A DNA stretch of 64,000 bases from Candidatus Scalindua sp. SCAELEC01 (GCA_004282745.1 SHMT01000007.1:1-64000), one strand, 5' to 3'. Counted from the stretch's first letter, positions 7,423 through 16,531 are shown. A program made the numbers and translations. The notes: a model not told the origin generated them from the letters alone.

Positions 7423-7596
7423 CTATGGACTGAAAGGACCAAAGAACCCGGCCGTAATCTTTGTAGCGTCCCCATGTTTCGTGAGTTTCGGCTCAATAAA
7501 CGTTAATTTGGGATTCGTAAAGGCCTTTTTGCCCTGTGAAGCATCCGAGCTCTTCTCTTGAATCTCTTTTCGTCCAACTGACTGTTTTTCTAACAT
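7423..7596 (-). CDS. RiPP precursor peptide with lasso-type leader
   Basis: 57 residues starting MLEKQSVGRK. The leader contains FTNPKLTFIEPKLTKHGDAT: a repeated PKLT and the pattern F-x-x-P-x-L-x(3)-G-x(4)-I-T, which is the aromatic-xxPxLxxxG...T leader signature recognised by PqqD-type B1 proteins. After the conserved Thr the chain ends AGFFGPFSP. This tail has no Asp or Glu, so a lasso macrolactam cannot form in the usual way; the two Phe and the Ser are candidate targets for the radical SAM and HprK-like enzymes. AAGGAGG lies 7-8 bases upstream of ATG and a consensus promoter lies about 110 bp upstream. It heads the operon of biosynthetic genes. Confidence 0.8.
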   Translation of the reverse strand: MLEKQSVGRKEIQEKSSDASQGKKAFTNPKLTFIEPKLTKHGDATKITAGFFGPFSP

Positions 7597-7707
7597 ACTT
7601 TTTCCTCCTTCATGTTTTTAACTGGTGAACGGTTCTCAAATTAAAAACTTCATTATAGTGATCTGCTTCTGCTCTAAGCCTTACTCTTCTCCTTTCATTT
7701 GTACTAC

Positions 7708-7736
7708 ATTATATACTAAGCTATTGCACAATTCAA
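7708..7736 (-). promoter_or_regulatory. sigma70-type promoter of the precursor gene
   Basis: On the minus strand TTGAAT (7731-7736) and TATAAT (7708-7713) are separated by 17 bp. The start would give a leader of about 105 nt before the precursor ATG at 7596. Confidence 0.7.
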
Positions 7737-7874
7737 TATGACAAAAGGTGACATGGATAACTTTTTTTAGGTTCAAAACGTTTACGAAAATTAATGTGAA
7801 GCATTAAAGATACTCATATACACAAGTATTCCTCGGTGGTTTCGTTGATATAAGCCACCTGAGCAATTTATTTC

Positions 7875-9566
7875 TTAAAAGTCTGCCTCTCCTAATACAT
7901 TGACCGAGAACTGAAATATGTCACGTGTTAACAGACCAATTTTAAATTGAAATGTCCCGGTATCTCCAGGCAGAAATGGAGTCGTTGCACTACCTTGAGG
8001 AGTCATCGTTGATCCAACGCCCCCTGGACCACCATCAGCATTGAGCAATACGTTCCCCTCTGAAAGCTCTATGACTTCGAAGAAGATATTATGGATAGTT
8101 CTAAAACTAGAGTTACCGAATCTAGACCTGATCAAGAATGTTCCTGCTGGGCCACCTGGAACTGGAGTAGGATCAAACTTAGTAACTAACTCGTCCTTGC
8201 GAAGGTTAACTAAATGGTTAATAACCGGAAAGAATTCAATAGCACCGATGTCACAAGTATCACGTCGAGGCTTGTCAACCTGGTCAGTTGCTGGGCAAAC
8301 ATCGTCATTAGCTGCATCGATGGCAAAACTATTTTCCATAAGTGGAAAATGCGTTCTCCCAGGCTGTCCCGGATTTTTTAAAGGTCCTAAGCCGGAAGTA
8401 CCAATAATGTCACCTGGTTGAAATTCTATGTCGCATTCATCAAATTTTAAAAAAGAAATAATGTTATTGCCCAGCGACTCCACTCCATTCCCGGAACAAT
8501 CTGGACCCCTATCGGCCACATTATCAGCAATAATAGTGTTTTGAAGAAATATAGTATCTTCGCCATAATGAAAAAAATTAGAGATGCCCCCCCCATTTGA
8601 TTGATCTGATTTTGTCCTCTCTCTCTCCGCTATATTTTTAGCTATAGTGGAATTAATTATTTTTATCCTGCCGCTAAAGTTACCGATACCACCACCAGAA
8701 GCACCTCTATCAAAAGTACTTTCTGCCACGTTTCTAACAATGGAAGAATTGATTATATCCAAGGTGGCTATTTGGTTTCCTTTGTCACTGCTTCGGTTTG
8801 AAATGCCGCCTCCAAATCCCGCAGAACGAAAGAAACCATCTTCATTAGGATCTGATAACTCTGCTATGTTATTATCGATAGAGGAGCTGCTTATTATTAC
8901 GGTACCGTCTTCGTTCAAGATACCACCACCATCATTTGACACATTATGAGCAATGGAGGAGTTTTCTATTGTTACCGTTCCGCCACTATTTGCAATTCCA
9001 CCGCCACAAGTAGCACCATTATCAGTTATGATGGAGTGGCTTATACCCACTCTACCGTTTATGTTAAGGATGCCTCCACCACAACAACTAAAATACTCAT
9101 TATTGCCACAACCAACTGAACCCCCCCTAATAGTAAGCCCTTCAATTAAAAGGTCTCCTGGAAAATCAACTTCAATAATACGAAAAAAGGGCTCATTCCG
9201 ATTACCTTTTTGAATAATGGTTGTAAAAGCACCAGCACCTGTAATGGTGATGCTGCTAGTGATAATCGGTAAGCCATTAGCTCCATTAGTTCCGTTGTTG
9301 TTGATTTGCATTATGTTATAAGTACCTGCTTCTAAATTAATAATATCGCCTTCATCATTGGCATTTGCTGCATCAATTGCCTTAATCAGTGCATCAACAT
9401 TACCAGCAGGAACCGTGAACACTACGCCATAGATAGTGTGCGGTAAAGCCATAAAAAAGGCGATAGAGAAGATTGCCACACAGACACTTACCACGAAACT
9501 AGGCAGCGTTATCCCCATTTTGCCCTTAATTTTTGATCCCTTGGTTCTGCTTTTTATTTTACTCAT
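7875..9566 (-). CDS. secreted parallel beta-helix protein with shared C-terminal module
   Basis: About 563 residues. The frame extends to a GTG at 9590, but AGGAGG lies 7 bases before the ATG at 9566, which is taken as the start. A signal/membrane segment (LPSFVVSVCVAIFSIAFFMALPHTIYG) leads to NVDALIKAIDAAN, then repeated 'IENSSIAHN', 'ISSSSIDNN', 'IINSTIAKN' rungs with GGGI-N turns typical of right-handed beta-helices. The helix ends with a CDIGAIEF segment as in choice-of-anchor Q proteins. The final 110 residues (from about LVNLRKDEL) form a module also found in three other secreted proteins here. It is likely a surface or extracellular protein; its ligand is unknown. Confidence 0.8.
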   Translation of the reverse strand: MSKIKSRTKGSKIKGKMGITLPSFVVSVCVAIFSIAFFMALPHTIYGVVFTVPAGNVDALIKAIDAANANDEGDIINLEAGTYNIMQINNNGTNGANGLPIITSSITITGAGAFTTIIQKGNRNEPFFRIIEVDFPGDLLIEGLTIRGGSVGCGNNEYFSCCGGGILNINGRVGISHSIITDNGATCGGGIANSGGTVTIENSSIAHNVSNDGGGILNEDGTVIISSSSIDNNIAELSDPNEDGFFRSAGFGGGISNRSSDKGNQIATLDIINSSIVRNVAESTFDRGASGGGIGNFSGRIKIINSTIAKNIAERERTKSDQSNGGGISNFFHYGEDTIFLQNTIIADNVADRGPDCSGNGVESLGNNIISFLKFDECDIEFQPGDIIGTSGLGPLKNPGQPGRTHFPLMENSFAIDAANDDVCPATDQVDKPRRDTCDIGAIEFFPVINHLVNLRKDELVTKFDPTPVPGGPAGTFLIRSRFGNSSFRTIHNIFFEVIELSEGNVLLNADGGPGGVGSTMTPQGSATTPFLPGDTGTFQFKIGLLTRDIFQFSVNVLGEADF

Positions 9567-9590
9567 GTTCTGTCCTCCTATTGGCCACAC

Positions 9591-9985
9591 GATAAACGTA
9601 AGGCCTTATTGTCAAATAAGTAAAAAGTCTAGCAACACATTTTTCGTATTATACATTTAAGCGATTATATAGCCATTTTTTGTCCCCTAATAATTGTAAA
9701 TCTAAAGTCAAAATACCTCATTTTCTCTATATATGGATAAAACTTCTGCTTCTGAGTTCATTAATAGTCTTCAGATTAATCGGTAGCTGAGGAATGCGAT
9801 TGGATCTTACATTGAGTATTATAGTAAATTCCAAGGCCATTTGATTGGAAGAAAAGATAAGTAAAAGGGTCTCAATTGAGTGATATTTTGCAAATTTACA
9901 CCACTAGACACTAGTTTGTATTAGAAGGAAAGAATCTTGTACAGTTTTCCCTCCCTCCTATTTTACTTACACCCAAGAATGTTAT
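9591..9985. other. intergenic region, no feature seen
   Basis: About 395 bp, AT-rich. No gene, terminator or convincing promoter could be assigned. Confidence 0.5.
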
Positions 9986-10424
9986 TTACTCTTCCTCCAG
10001 AGACTCCGAAGGATCAAACACAAATTTAAATGGTTCTGGTCGCAGAGTTTCCTTACCCTCTCTTTCTTGGATTTCTGAATCTTTAGCAGTAACTCTTAAT
10101 GGTGCAGTTTCTTCCCCCTTTGGTAAAATGATTATCTTGGTAATATGTTTTATATTACCGTGATTATTTTTTTCCTCCTTTTCCGAATCTATTTGATACC
10201 CATAATTTGAGCTCAGCTTCTCCAAGGCTTCTTTTATTGATAGCTTTTCAAATTCCACACTGATCTTCTCTTCTTCAATGATATTACCTACAACTTCGAT
10301 TTCCATCTTCCTTCCTATCTCTTCCATAATCTAGGTTAATGATGCACCCTTTGCACTGAGCGAGATATGGTCATCTTTTACTGTAAGTTCAAAACCTGCC
10401 TTTTCCTCTCTTTCGATTAAGCAT
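9986..10424 (-). pseudogene. decayed STN-like small protein gene (copy 3)
   Basis: A 113-residue frame (MEEIGRKMEIEVVGN..., then FEKLSIKEALEKLSSNYGY) is closely similar to the C-terminal two thirds of the intact protein at 15446-15958. Upstream the homologous sequence continues through ISLSAKGASLT to an in-frame TAG just before the MEEIG codons. Before that, the MLNR start is joined directly to the EEKAGFEL region, so the signal-peptide codons are deleted and the frame is shifted. This copy could only make a cytoplasmic fragment. It precedes a beta-helix gene just as its paralogues precede other secreted-protein genes. Confidence 0.75.
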
Positions 10425-10516
10425 ACTATTACCGTCCTTTCATTACTTGTATTAGATTCCTAGTGTGTGGTTCGCGATACTTTATTTTGACAATTTCACG
10501 GGAAGACAAGATAGTA

Positions 10517-10625
10517 TACTAAAACCGATCTGGTTCTCGGATTTACTGAAAACCAAATCTTGGTTGCAGTTATACTCGCTCAATTTTATACCGGATTTTA
10601 TCCGAAAACTATTATCAGATGAGTA
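10517..10625. repeat. repeat family B, copy 1 (TA target duplication)
   Basis: 109-bp element beginning TACTAAAACCGATCTGG and ending AGATGAGTA, flanked by TA on both sides (10515-10516 and 10626-10627). An internal GGATTTTATCC hairpin is shared with the other copies. The element has no coding capacity. Confidence 0.75.
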
Positions 10626-10769
10626 TAATTCACCAATCTCTCAAATATAAACAGGTTGTCAGAAAACCCTAAAGCTAAAAAAACAAGTATTGATATAAAA
10701 CAACTTATGGCTTAAAATTTCAATTTACCTATTCTCGGATAGCCAGTCAAGATGTGTCCCCTCGGTACC

Positions 10770-12305
10770 CTAATATATACCCCCTCTTAGATAAACAAAG
10801 AATCTTAAAAACTGAATTTTTTCAAGGCCTATTATAAACTTTACTGTAATCGATTCATTATCTGAAAATTCTCCATCACTACCTACATAAGGTGTCAAGG
10901 TGGCTCCAACACTACCACCAACAGTATTGAGCACAACCCCATGAGAGAACTTTATAACTTCAAAGAATGGATGTAATATTGTTTTTCCACTCGTGTTTCT
11001 AAAAGTTGCTGTAATGTTAAGTGTCCCTGCAGTAGCATAAGGGGGAACTGGTGTTGTGCTAAAGAAATAATCCAATGCCTCCAAATCAACCATGTCTTTA
11101 TCAACAATTGGGTAGTATTCAATCGCACCGATATCGCAGATAACAGTACTATTCTCTTTGCCTTGCAAAGGACGTGGCATGTGGAGTTGATCGTTTATAG
11201 GGCAAAAAGCATTATTGCCTGCATCAATAGCTGGACTATTTTTCTGTAATGGGAAATGTCCTCTTCCTGTCGTTAAAACAACATTTAGAAATTTTTCCAA
11301 TTGAGGATCTGTATTTTGAAGGTCACCATCTCCCGTAAAACCACAGGTGCCGTCACTGTCCAGGTTGTAGCCTTTGGATGTGATGAAGTTGTTTCCGCAG
11401 TCTGTTCCTTTAAGCTGTTTGGCCACAATAGTATTTCGTGTAATCACTTTACCGCCACGGATATCGATGCCACCTACAGGATTACCTGGGCCAGAACAGC
11501 CACTGCCAAAGTCAGCTTTATTGCTACTAATAGTGCAATTTGTTAATTCCACTGAACCTCCTATGGCTACGATACCCCCACCGAAGCCTGCTGATCGGCC
11601 GCCGCCTATACATGGTACCGGAACACCAACAGCGTGGTTATGGCTCACAGTACAGTTGATAAGTTTCATGGTGCCTGAGTTATATACGCCACCGCCCCAG
11701 TCAGCTACATTGCCGCTAATGGTACTGTTAATCAGTTCCACCGTGCCTTTCTCATTTGAGATACCTCCGCCATTGCCAACTGTAGGGGCCTTGTTACCGA
11801 TAACGGTGCAGTTTATAAGTTTTAGTCTGCCGGCATTGTTTAAGATACCACCACCAAAACCGCGCAAGGTAATAGAATCACCAAAACGTGTTTTACCATT
11901 ACGTACAGTTAGATCTTTAAGAATCAAATTTCCCCCAGATGCCACATGGAAGATGCGGAAGGAAGAAGCGGCCGAACTGCTACGGTTGATGGTCGCCCCG
12001 TTACCATTAATTGTGAGCTCGCTGGTAATGGAAGGTAAGCCGTTATGGCCATCATTTAAGTCGACCGCAACGTTCAAAGCATAAGTACCAAAAGCGCCCA
12101 ATATAATTGTGTCTAATCCCGGATTTGTAGTTTCATCGTTTACGGCATTAATAGCATTAATCAATTCTGTAACATTGCTAACAGGGAATTCTTTGGCATT
12201 AGCGGTGCGTGGCACAACTATTGTAAAGGCGACAGAGGAAACCGTCAGCACACTTACAATCAAGTAAGACAGCCAAATTGTCTTTTTTATATTCCTTACT
12301 TTCAC
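10770..12305 (-). CDS. secreted parallel beta-helix protein with shared C-terminal module
   Basis: 511 residues. The GTG start at 12305 is supported by GGAGAG a few bases upstream. The signal peptide (IWLSYLIVSVLTVSSVAFTIVV, then TANA) is followed by VTELINAINAVND, and repeated rungs such as 'LINCTVIGNKA', 'LINSTISGNVA' and 'LTNCTISSNKA' with GGG-turns. CDIGAIEYYP closes the helix as in choice-of-anchor Q proteins. Residues from about 400 form the shared C-terminal module (TPVPPYATAGTLNITATF to FLRFFVYLRGGIY). It is paralogous to the protein encoded at 7875-9566 and probably acts outside the cell. Confidence 0.82.
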   Translation of the reverse strand: MKVRNIKKTIWLSYLIVSVLTVSSVAFTIVVPRTANAKEFPVSNVTELINAINAVNDETTNPGLDTIILGAFGTYALNVAVDLNDGHNGLPSITSELTINGNGATINRSSSAASSFRIFHVASGGNLILKDLTVRNGKTRFGDSITLRGFGGGILNNAGRLKLINCTVIGNKAPTVGNGGGISNEKGTVELINSTISGNVADWGGGVYNSGTMKLINCTVSHNHAVGVPVPCIGGGRSAGFGGGIVAIGGSVELTNCTISSNKADFGSGCSGPGNPVGGIDIRGGKVITRNTIVAKQLKGTDCGNNFITSKGYNLDSDGTCGFTGDGDLQNTDPQLEKFLNVVLTTGRGHFPLQKNSPAIDAGNNAFCPINDQLHMPRPLQGKENSTVICDIGAIEYYPIVDKDMVDLEALDYFFSTTPVPPYATAGTLNITATFRNTSGKTILHPFFEVIKFSHGVVLNTVGGSVGATLTPYVGSDGEFSDNESITVKFIIGLEKIQFLRFFVYLRGGIY

Positions 12306-12351
12306 TACACTCTCCTTTCTATAAACAATCTAAAATTAAGGCATTTATTAA

Positions 12352-12737
12352 TTATTGAATCAAAAGATTAATATTTATGGGTTTTACTCCTCCTCCCATA
12401 TCTTCCGCAGGATCAAACTCAAATTTAAAGGGTTCTGGGTGTTTAGATTCCTTGGTGGCGATTCTAATTGAAGCCATTTCTTTTCCCTTTGGTAAAATGC
12501 TTATCTTCATGATCTCTGATTTATCACCATAGTCTCCTTTTTCACCCTTTTCCGCATCAGTTAGATATCCGTAATTAGTGCTTAGCTTCTCAAGTGCCTC
12601 GGCCAAGGATAGCTTTTTAAACTCTATACTGGTTCTTTCTTCCTCAGTGATATCACCAACTACGTCGATAGCCATCTTAGTTCCTATCTCTTTCAATGAA
12701 GCATCCTTTGCACTTTGGGAAAAAAGGTTCTCCTTTT
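12352..12737 (-). pseudogene. truncated STN-like small protein gene (copy 2)
   Basis: The frame encodes SQSAKDASLKEIGTKMAIDVVG and then FKKLSLAEALEKLSTNYGY, matching the protein encoded at 15446-15958 but lacking six residues (SEVMEE in the intact copy) and the whole signal peptide. Upstream coding sequence runs into the last codons of the delta-60 gene with no ATG or good ribosome binding site; only a TTG at 12696 could start it. It is a 5'-truncated copy in the same relative position as its paralogues. Confidence 0.7.
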
Positions 12738-15029
12738 CTATTGTTCCATCCCAAAGATATCTACGAAGAACCTAAAGCTTGAGCGTTGCAACAGGCCAAT
12801 CTCATAATCCACCCTTACACATTCCCCTGGCATTAACAGAGCATCTGCATATCCACCCGTTTTCGGAAACAGGATCACTGAACCCTTCCCAGGAGGGCCA
12901 CTGTCCCTATTGAGAAATGCAACAAAGCTCCCAGAAGTCTGCTGTGTCACACTCCTTAGTTCCGTGAGGATGGCCCCTCCCATAGGTTCTGTGTTGCAGA
13001 AGTCTACACTAAAGGTAAATGTTCCTCCCGGACCGTCAGGAACTTGAGTGGGATCGAAAGTGAAAGTGGATCGATCTGGCGTTCCACTGAACCGGTTATT
13101 CACAAGTTCAAGTTTATCAAAGGAGCAGATAGCGTAAAGTCCTTCACCTTGATATTTGACCAAAATAGCTGCGTTGGGATTAGATGGATTCAGTTTGTTA
13201 ATGGAATTACCATTTTTCTGAAGGAGATTCTGCACACCATTGAAAAGAGGGTGACCAGAGTTGATAGGAACTATTTGGTCGATATCGTTATGAACTGGCT
13301 CAAATGTGAGACCGCATTTGGACAGTAAAGGATTCCACAGATCAGCTTCCTTTTGTGGATGGCCTGAAGCTGAACCGCCAGCGAGATAGATATTCTTTCC
13401 TGCTCTTAAGTAGTCAATAAGAACCTGAGGATGGGGCTTTGGTGGTGCTGGATAGTCAGGATGAACAGTTGATACTCCAGTCAGAAAAATTCCATCGTAC
13501 TGCAAAAGATCTTCCAGGGTGAAATCAGTCGTTTCCTCTATTTTTTTCCATTTATGACCACCAATAACTTCCATAGTGTTTTTTAACTGATCTCCTACTA
13601 AACCACTATTTTGAGGAAACTTAGCTGAGTAGACAAGAAAGCTGCCTTGTGTGCCACCAGTAAAATAGCTCGCCGCATTCAGAGCAAATTGACGTGCATC
13701 GTCAGGTGTGTGAGTGAAACCTCCTTCGTCGCTCAACGTCCACTCATCGTTATTTACAATGATAACGCCCTTGGACGTTACGGTATCGGATGAAATATAG
13801 CGGGCTAATGCGAACCTCCCTCCTACAAACCCCGCAGCTACCAGCTTACCGTCGGCTTGGACAACCAGGGCACGGGCTTCTTGAGGGCCACCACCGAAGT
13901 CTGTCGTGACTTTGCCGCCAGTGCCAAAGCTCGGATCAAGGCTGCCATCCAGGAAGTAGCGGGCTAAGGCGAAGTTAGCATCTGTTCGTCCCGCGGCCAC
14001 CAGCTTGCCATCGGCTTGGACAACCAGGGCATTGGATTGGTCAAGAGAAGTACCGAAGTCGGTCGTGACTCTGCCGCCAGTGCCAAAGCTCGGATCGAGG
14101 CTGCCATCCGGGGTGTAGCGGGCTAAGGCGAATTTAGCACCTGTTCGTCCCGCCGCCACCAGCTTGCTGTCGGCTTGGACGACCAGGGCTGAGGCTTCGT
14201 CCAGGCTACCGAAGTCGGTCGTGACTTTGCCGCCGGTGCCAAAGCTCGGATCGAGGCTGCCATCCGGGGTGTAGCGGGCTAAGGCGAATTTAGCACCTGT
14301 TAGTCCCGCAGCTACCAGCTTGCCATCGGCTTGGACGGCCAGGGCTGTGGCAATGTCCACGTCATTGAAGTCGGTCGTGACTTTGCCGCCGGTGCCAAAG
14401 CTCGGATCAAGACTGCCATCTGGGGTGTAGCGGGCTAAATTGAACTTTGCTCCATGTCCTCCCCCCGCCGCCACCAGCTTGCCATCGGCTTGGACGACCA
14501 GGGCATAGGCCTGGGTTAAGAGGCCCCCGAAGTCGGTCGTGACTTTACCACCGGTGCCAAAGCTCAGATCAAGGCTGCCATCCGGGGTGTAGCGGACTAA
14601 TGCGAATTCCCTTTCGCCTCCCCCCGCCGCCACCAGCTTGCCATCGGCTTGGACGACCAAGGCATAGGCAATGTTAAAGTCATTGAAGCCGGTCGGTTCG
14701 AAGTCGGTCGTGACTCTGCCTCCAGTGCCAAAGCTCGGATCGAGACTGCCATCCGGGGTGTAGCGGGTTAATAAGAATCCTCTTCCCCTCCCTTTCCCCG
14801 CAGCTACCAGCTTGCCATCGGCTTGGACAACCAAGGCCTGAGCAATGTCAGAACCAAGGAAGGCGGTCGTAACTGTCCCACCGGCGCCGAAGCTCGGGTC
14901 TAAATCTCCGGGAGCAGCTACAACCGGACGCACTGTGCAAAGGCTCAGCATATACAAGACTAACAACGTTAGCATGCTGTATATAGCTGCTCTTGATAGG
15001 CATTGGAATTTTGATGTGTGTTTATTCAC
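12738..15029 (-). CDS. secreted delta-60 repeat protein with GATase-like domain and shared C-terminal module
   Basis: 763 residues. It starts at GTG 15029 with AGAGG upstream and has a signal peptide ending near VRPVVAAP. Residues 40-410 contain seven delta-60 repeats, each with LDPSFGTGGKVTTDFG and ALVVQADGKLVAAG, probably a seven-bladed propeller. A central domain (VIIVNNDEW... DGIFLTGVS... VLIDYLRAGKNIYLAGGSASG) resembles class I amidotransferase-like/ThuA folds without an obvious catalytic triad. The final 110 residues are the shared C-terminal module, ending SSFRFFVDIFGMEQ. It is likely an extracellular binding or scaffold protein. Confidence 0.8.
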   Translation of the reverse strand: MNKHTSKFQCLSRAAIYSMLTLLVLYMLSLCTVRPVVAAPGDLDPSFGAGGTVTTAFLGSDIAQALVVQADGKLVAAGKGRGRGFLLTRYTPDGSLDPSFGTGGRVTTDFEPTGFNDFNIAYALVVQADGKLVAAGGGEREFALVRYTPDGSLDLSFGTGGKVTTDFGGLLTQAYALVVQADGKLVAAGGGHGAKFNLARYTPDGSLDPSFGTGGKVTTDFNDVDIATALAVQADGKLVAAGLTGAKFALARYTPDGSLDPSFGTGGKVTTDFGSLDEASALVVQADSKLVAAGRTGAKFALARYTPDGSLDPSFGTGGRVTTDFGTSLDQSNALVVQADGKLVAAGRTDANFALARYFLDGSLDPSFGTGGKVTTDFGGGPQEARALVVQADGKLVAAGFVGGRFALARYISSDTVTSKGVIIVNNDEWTLSDEGGFTHTPDDARQFALNAASYFTGGTQGSFLVYSAKFPQNSGLVGDQLKNTMEVIGGHKWKKIEETTDFTLEDLLQYDGIFLTGVSTVHPDYPAPPKPHPQVLIDYLRAGKNIYLAGGSASGHPQKEADLWNPLLSKCGLTFEPVHNDIDQIVPINSGHPLFNGVQNLLQKNGNSINKLNPSNPNAAILVKYQGEGLYAICSFDKLELVNNRFSGTPDRSTFTFDPTQVPDGPGGTFTFSVDFCNTEPMGGAILTELRSVTQQTSGSFVAFLNRDSGPPGKGSVILFPKTGGYADALLMPGECVRVDYEIGLLQRSSFRFFVDIFGMEQ
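13797..14915. repeat. tandem delta-60 coding repeats
   Basis: Seven units of about 150-170 bp encode the delta-60 repeats. Units 4-6 are nearly identical at DNA level and rich in GC compared with adjacent DNA, which suggests recent expansion or homogenisation. Confidence 0.75.
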
Positions 15030-15445
15030 AAAAGCCTCTTTCTGAGGATAATAGGATCAAATCTTGCTATCCATCTCATGTCGCCCTCATAAAAAATGTA
15101 ATTATAAAATAAATAAATCGTTTCTCACTTCCTTGCTCATGCAGAGTCAATCCCTATTTTCAACTTTCATAAACCTGATGGTTAACAGTTGTTTTGCTTC
15201 GAATATAGCATACAGGGCCTTTTTTTCAGAAACTCCCCTGGACAATGACTCCAAGGATTTACATGTTATCCCGAGTTAGTCAGAACCTGGTAAGAAGCCT
15301 GCTTAAAATCTTTTAAGAAAAGAGGCTTAGTCTCTATTTTCCTCGCCATTGATATTTCCAAGAAAACCGCACGTTTTTCATACTTGATAATGATAGTAAA
15401 TAATCAAAGGCTTTAACATTGTTTTGCTTAGCCCTAACATAGCTT
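15030..15445. other. intergenic region, no feature seen
   Basis: AT-rich sequence between the STN-like gene and the delta-60 gene. No gene or clear regulatory site was found. Confidence 0.45.
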
Positions 15446-15958
15446 CTATTTCTGTATAAACTCCGCAGGGTTAAACTCAAATTTAAAGGGTTCCGGTCTT
15501 TTGGCATCCTTAGCCTTCCTCTCCTGGGTTTCAGATTCTCTAGCAGCAACTCTTAATGGTGCGGTTTCTTTCCCCTTTGGAAGGACAACGATCTTAGTTA
15601 TCTTTTCTTCTCCCTTTTCTGAATCCATTACATATCCATAGCTTGCACTGAGTTTCTCCAACGCCTCTTTTAATGATAGCTTTTCAAATTCCACACTAAT
15701 CTTCTCTCCCTCAGGGATATTACCGATTATTTTGATTTCCATCTTCCTTCCTATCTCTTCCATAACCTCACTTAATGATGCATCCTTTGCACTGAGTGAG
15801 ATAAGTTCATCATTTACCGTAAGCTCAAAACCCGTCTTTTCCTCAGATTCCCTTTCGGCCTTTTCTCCTAGAAGCAATGATGGAATCAATAACAAAGATA
15901 TAAGCAAGAGGATAGGAACCACAGAAAACTTCTCTATACCTTCATTTCGATTAAGCAT
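15446..15958 (-). CDS. STN-like (secretin/TonB short N-terminal type) exported protein, intact copy
   Basis: 170 residues with a strong ribosome binding site (AAAGGAGGTG) and a signal peptide (VVPILLLISLLLIPSLLLGE). The mature part has the pattern of STN domains: ISLSAKDASLSEVMEEIG, then IIGNIPEGEKISVEFEKLSLKEALEKLSASYGY and a strand KITKIVVLPKG. STN domains occur at the periplasmic face of secretins and TonB-dependent receptors; stand-alone versions are rarely characterised. It lies first in an array with three secreted proteins, each preceded by a copy of this gene, so a role in their export or assembly is possible but unproven. Confidence 0.65.
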   Translation of the reverse strand: MLNRNEGIEKFSVVPILLLISLLLIPSLLLGEKAERESEEKTGFELTVNDELISLSAKDASLSEVMEEIGRKMEIKIIGNIPEGEKISVEFEKLSLKEALEKLSASYGYVMDSEKGEEKITKIVVLPKGKETAPLRVAARESETQERKAKDAKRPEPFKFEFNPAEFIQK

Positions 15959-16248
15959 ACTTCCACCTCCTTTAATTGCATTGTTCTTTCACAATAAATT
16001 AACATTTCTTTTAATTTACCATACACTTTCTCCACCTTTAATAATCTTGCATACTTTCGATATTATCTCTATCAACTTTTCGCACTGTTCTCATCTTTTT
16101 AGTTTATAAATAACAAAACTTATGCCATATACAGGTAATTTAATCAGGTTTATTTCTCTTTGCTCATAAATGGAGTGATAGTAGTGATTAATAGGGAAAT
16201 CAATAAAACTCTGTTTTGATTGGGGACAGTATGAAATTTACCCAAAGT

Positions 16249-16293
16249 GTGCATCTGCACAAAGTGTGCAATGCACACTTTGTGCAGATGCAC
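16249..16293. repeat. perfect 22-bp inverted repeat with single-base centre
   Basis: The arms at 16249-16270 and 16272-16293 are exact reverse complements around one A. Each arm contains GTGCA-type steps (GTGCATCTGCAC, then AAAGTGTGCA). It lies about 335 bp before the hicBA pair. It could be an operator, a cruciform site or an mRNA hairpin; there is no T tract, so it is not a typical terminator. Confidence 0.8.
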
Positions 16294-16390
16294 AGTTAAA
16301 TAGGTAACTTTTGTCTCTTTTGCTTTGGTTAATACTCTCTCTTTCTGTCATTATAATACTGCTTATCAGGAAAAAAACAATATAGACAAT

Positions 16391-16443
16391 AGTTGCATTT
16401 GGGAGTATCTTTAGTTGCATTAAATGTGCAACTTTAGTTGCAT
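16391..16443. promoter_or_regulatory. cluster of AGTTGCAT repeats, operator-like
   Basis: AGTTGCAT occurs at 16391, 16413 and 16436, spaced about 22-23 bp (two helical turns), with an inverted TGCAACT at 16427. The cluster lies 90-140 bp upstream of the hicBA promoter and could bind a regulator. Confidence 0.4.
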
Positions 16444-16531
16444 TTTTGAGAGAATTGTATCTAGGAAAATAATGATCTTTTGAGATGTATATGGATGAGG
16501 TGTGATTTAGATACCGTAAACTTATCTAATA

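Noticed and set aside
7423-7596. Classical lasso peptide
   Set aside because: The tail after the leader Thr is about 9 residues with no Asp/Glu and no cyclase gene is in view.
13797-14915. CRISPR array
   Set aside because: The repeats are in frame, about 150-170 bp long and encode delta-60 units.
15334-15549. 71-residue frame overlapping the STN-like gene
   Set aside because: It is a shifted frame of the real gene's 3' end and downstream DNA.
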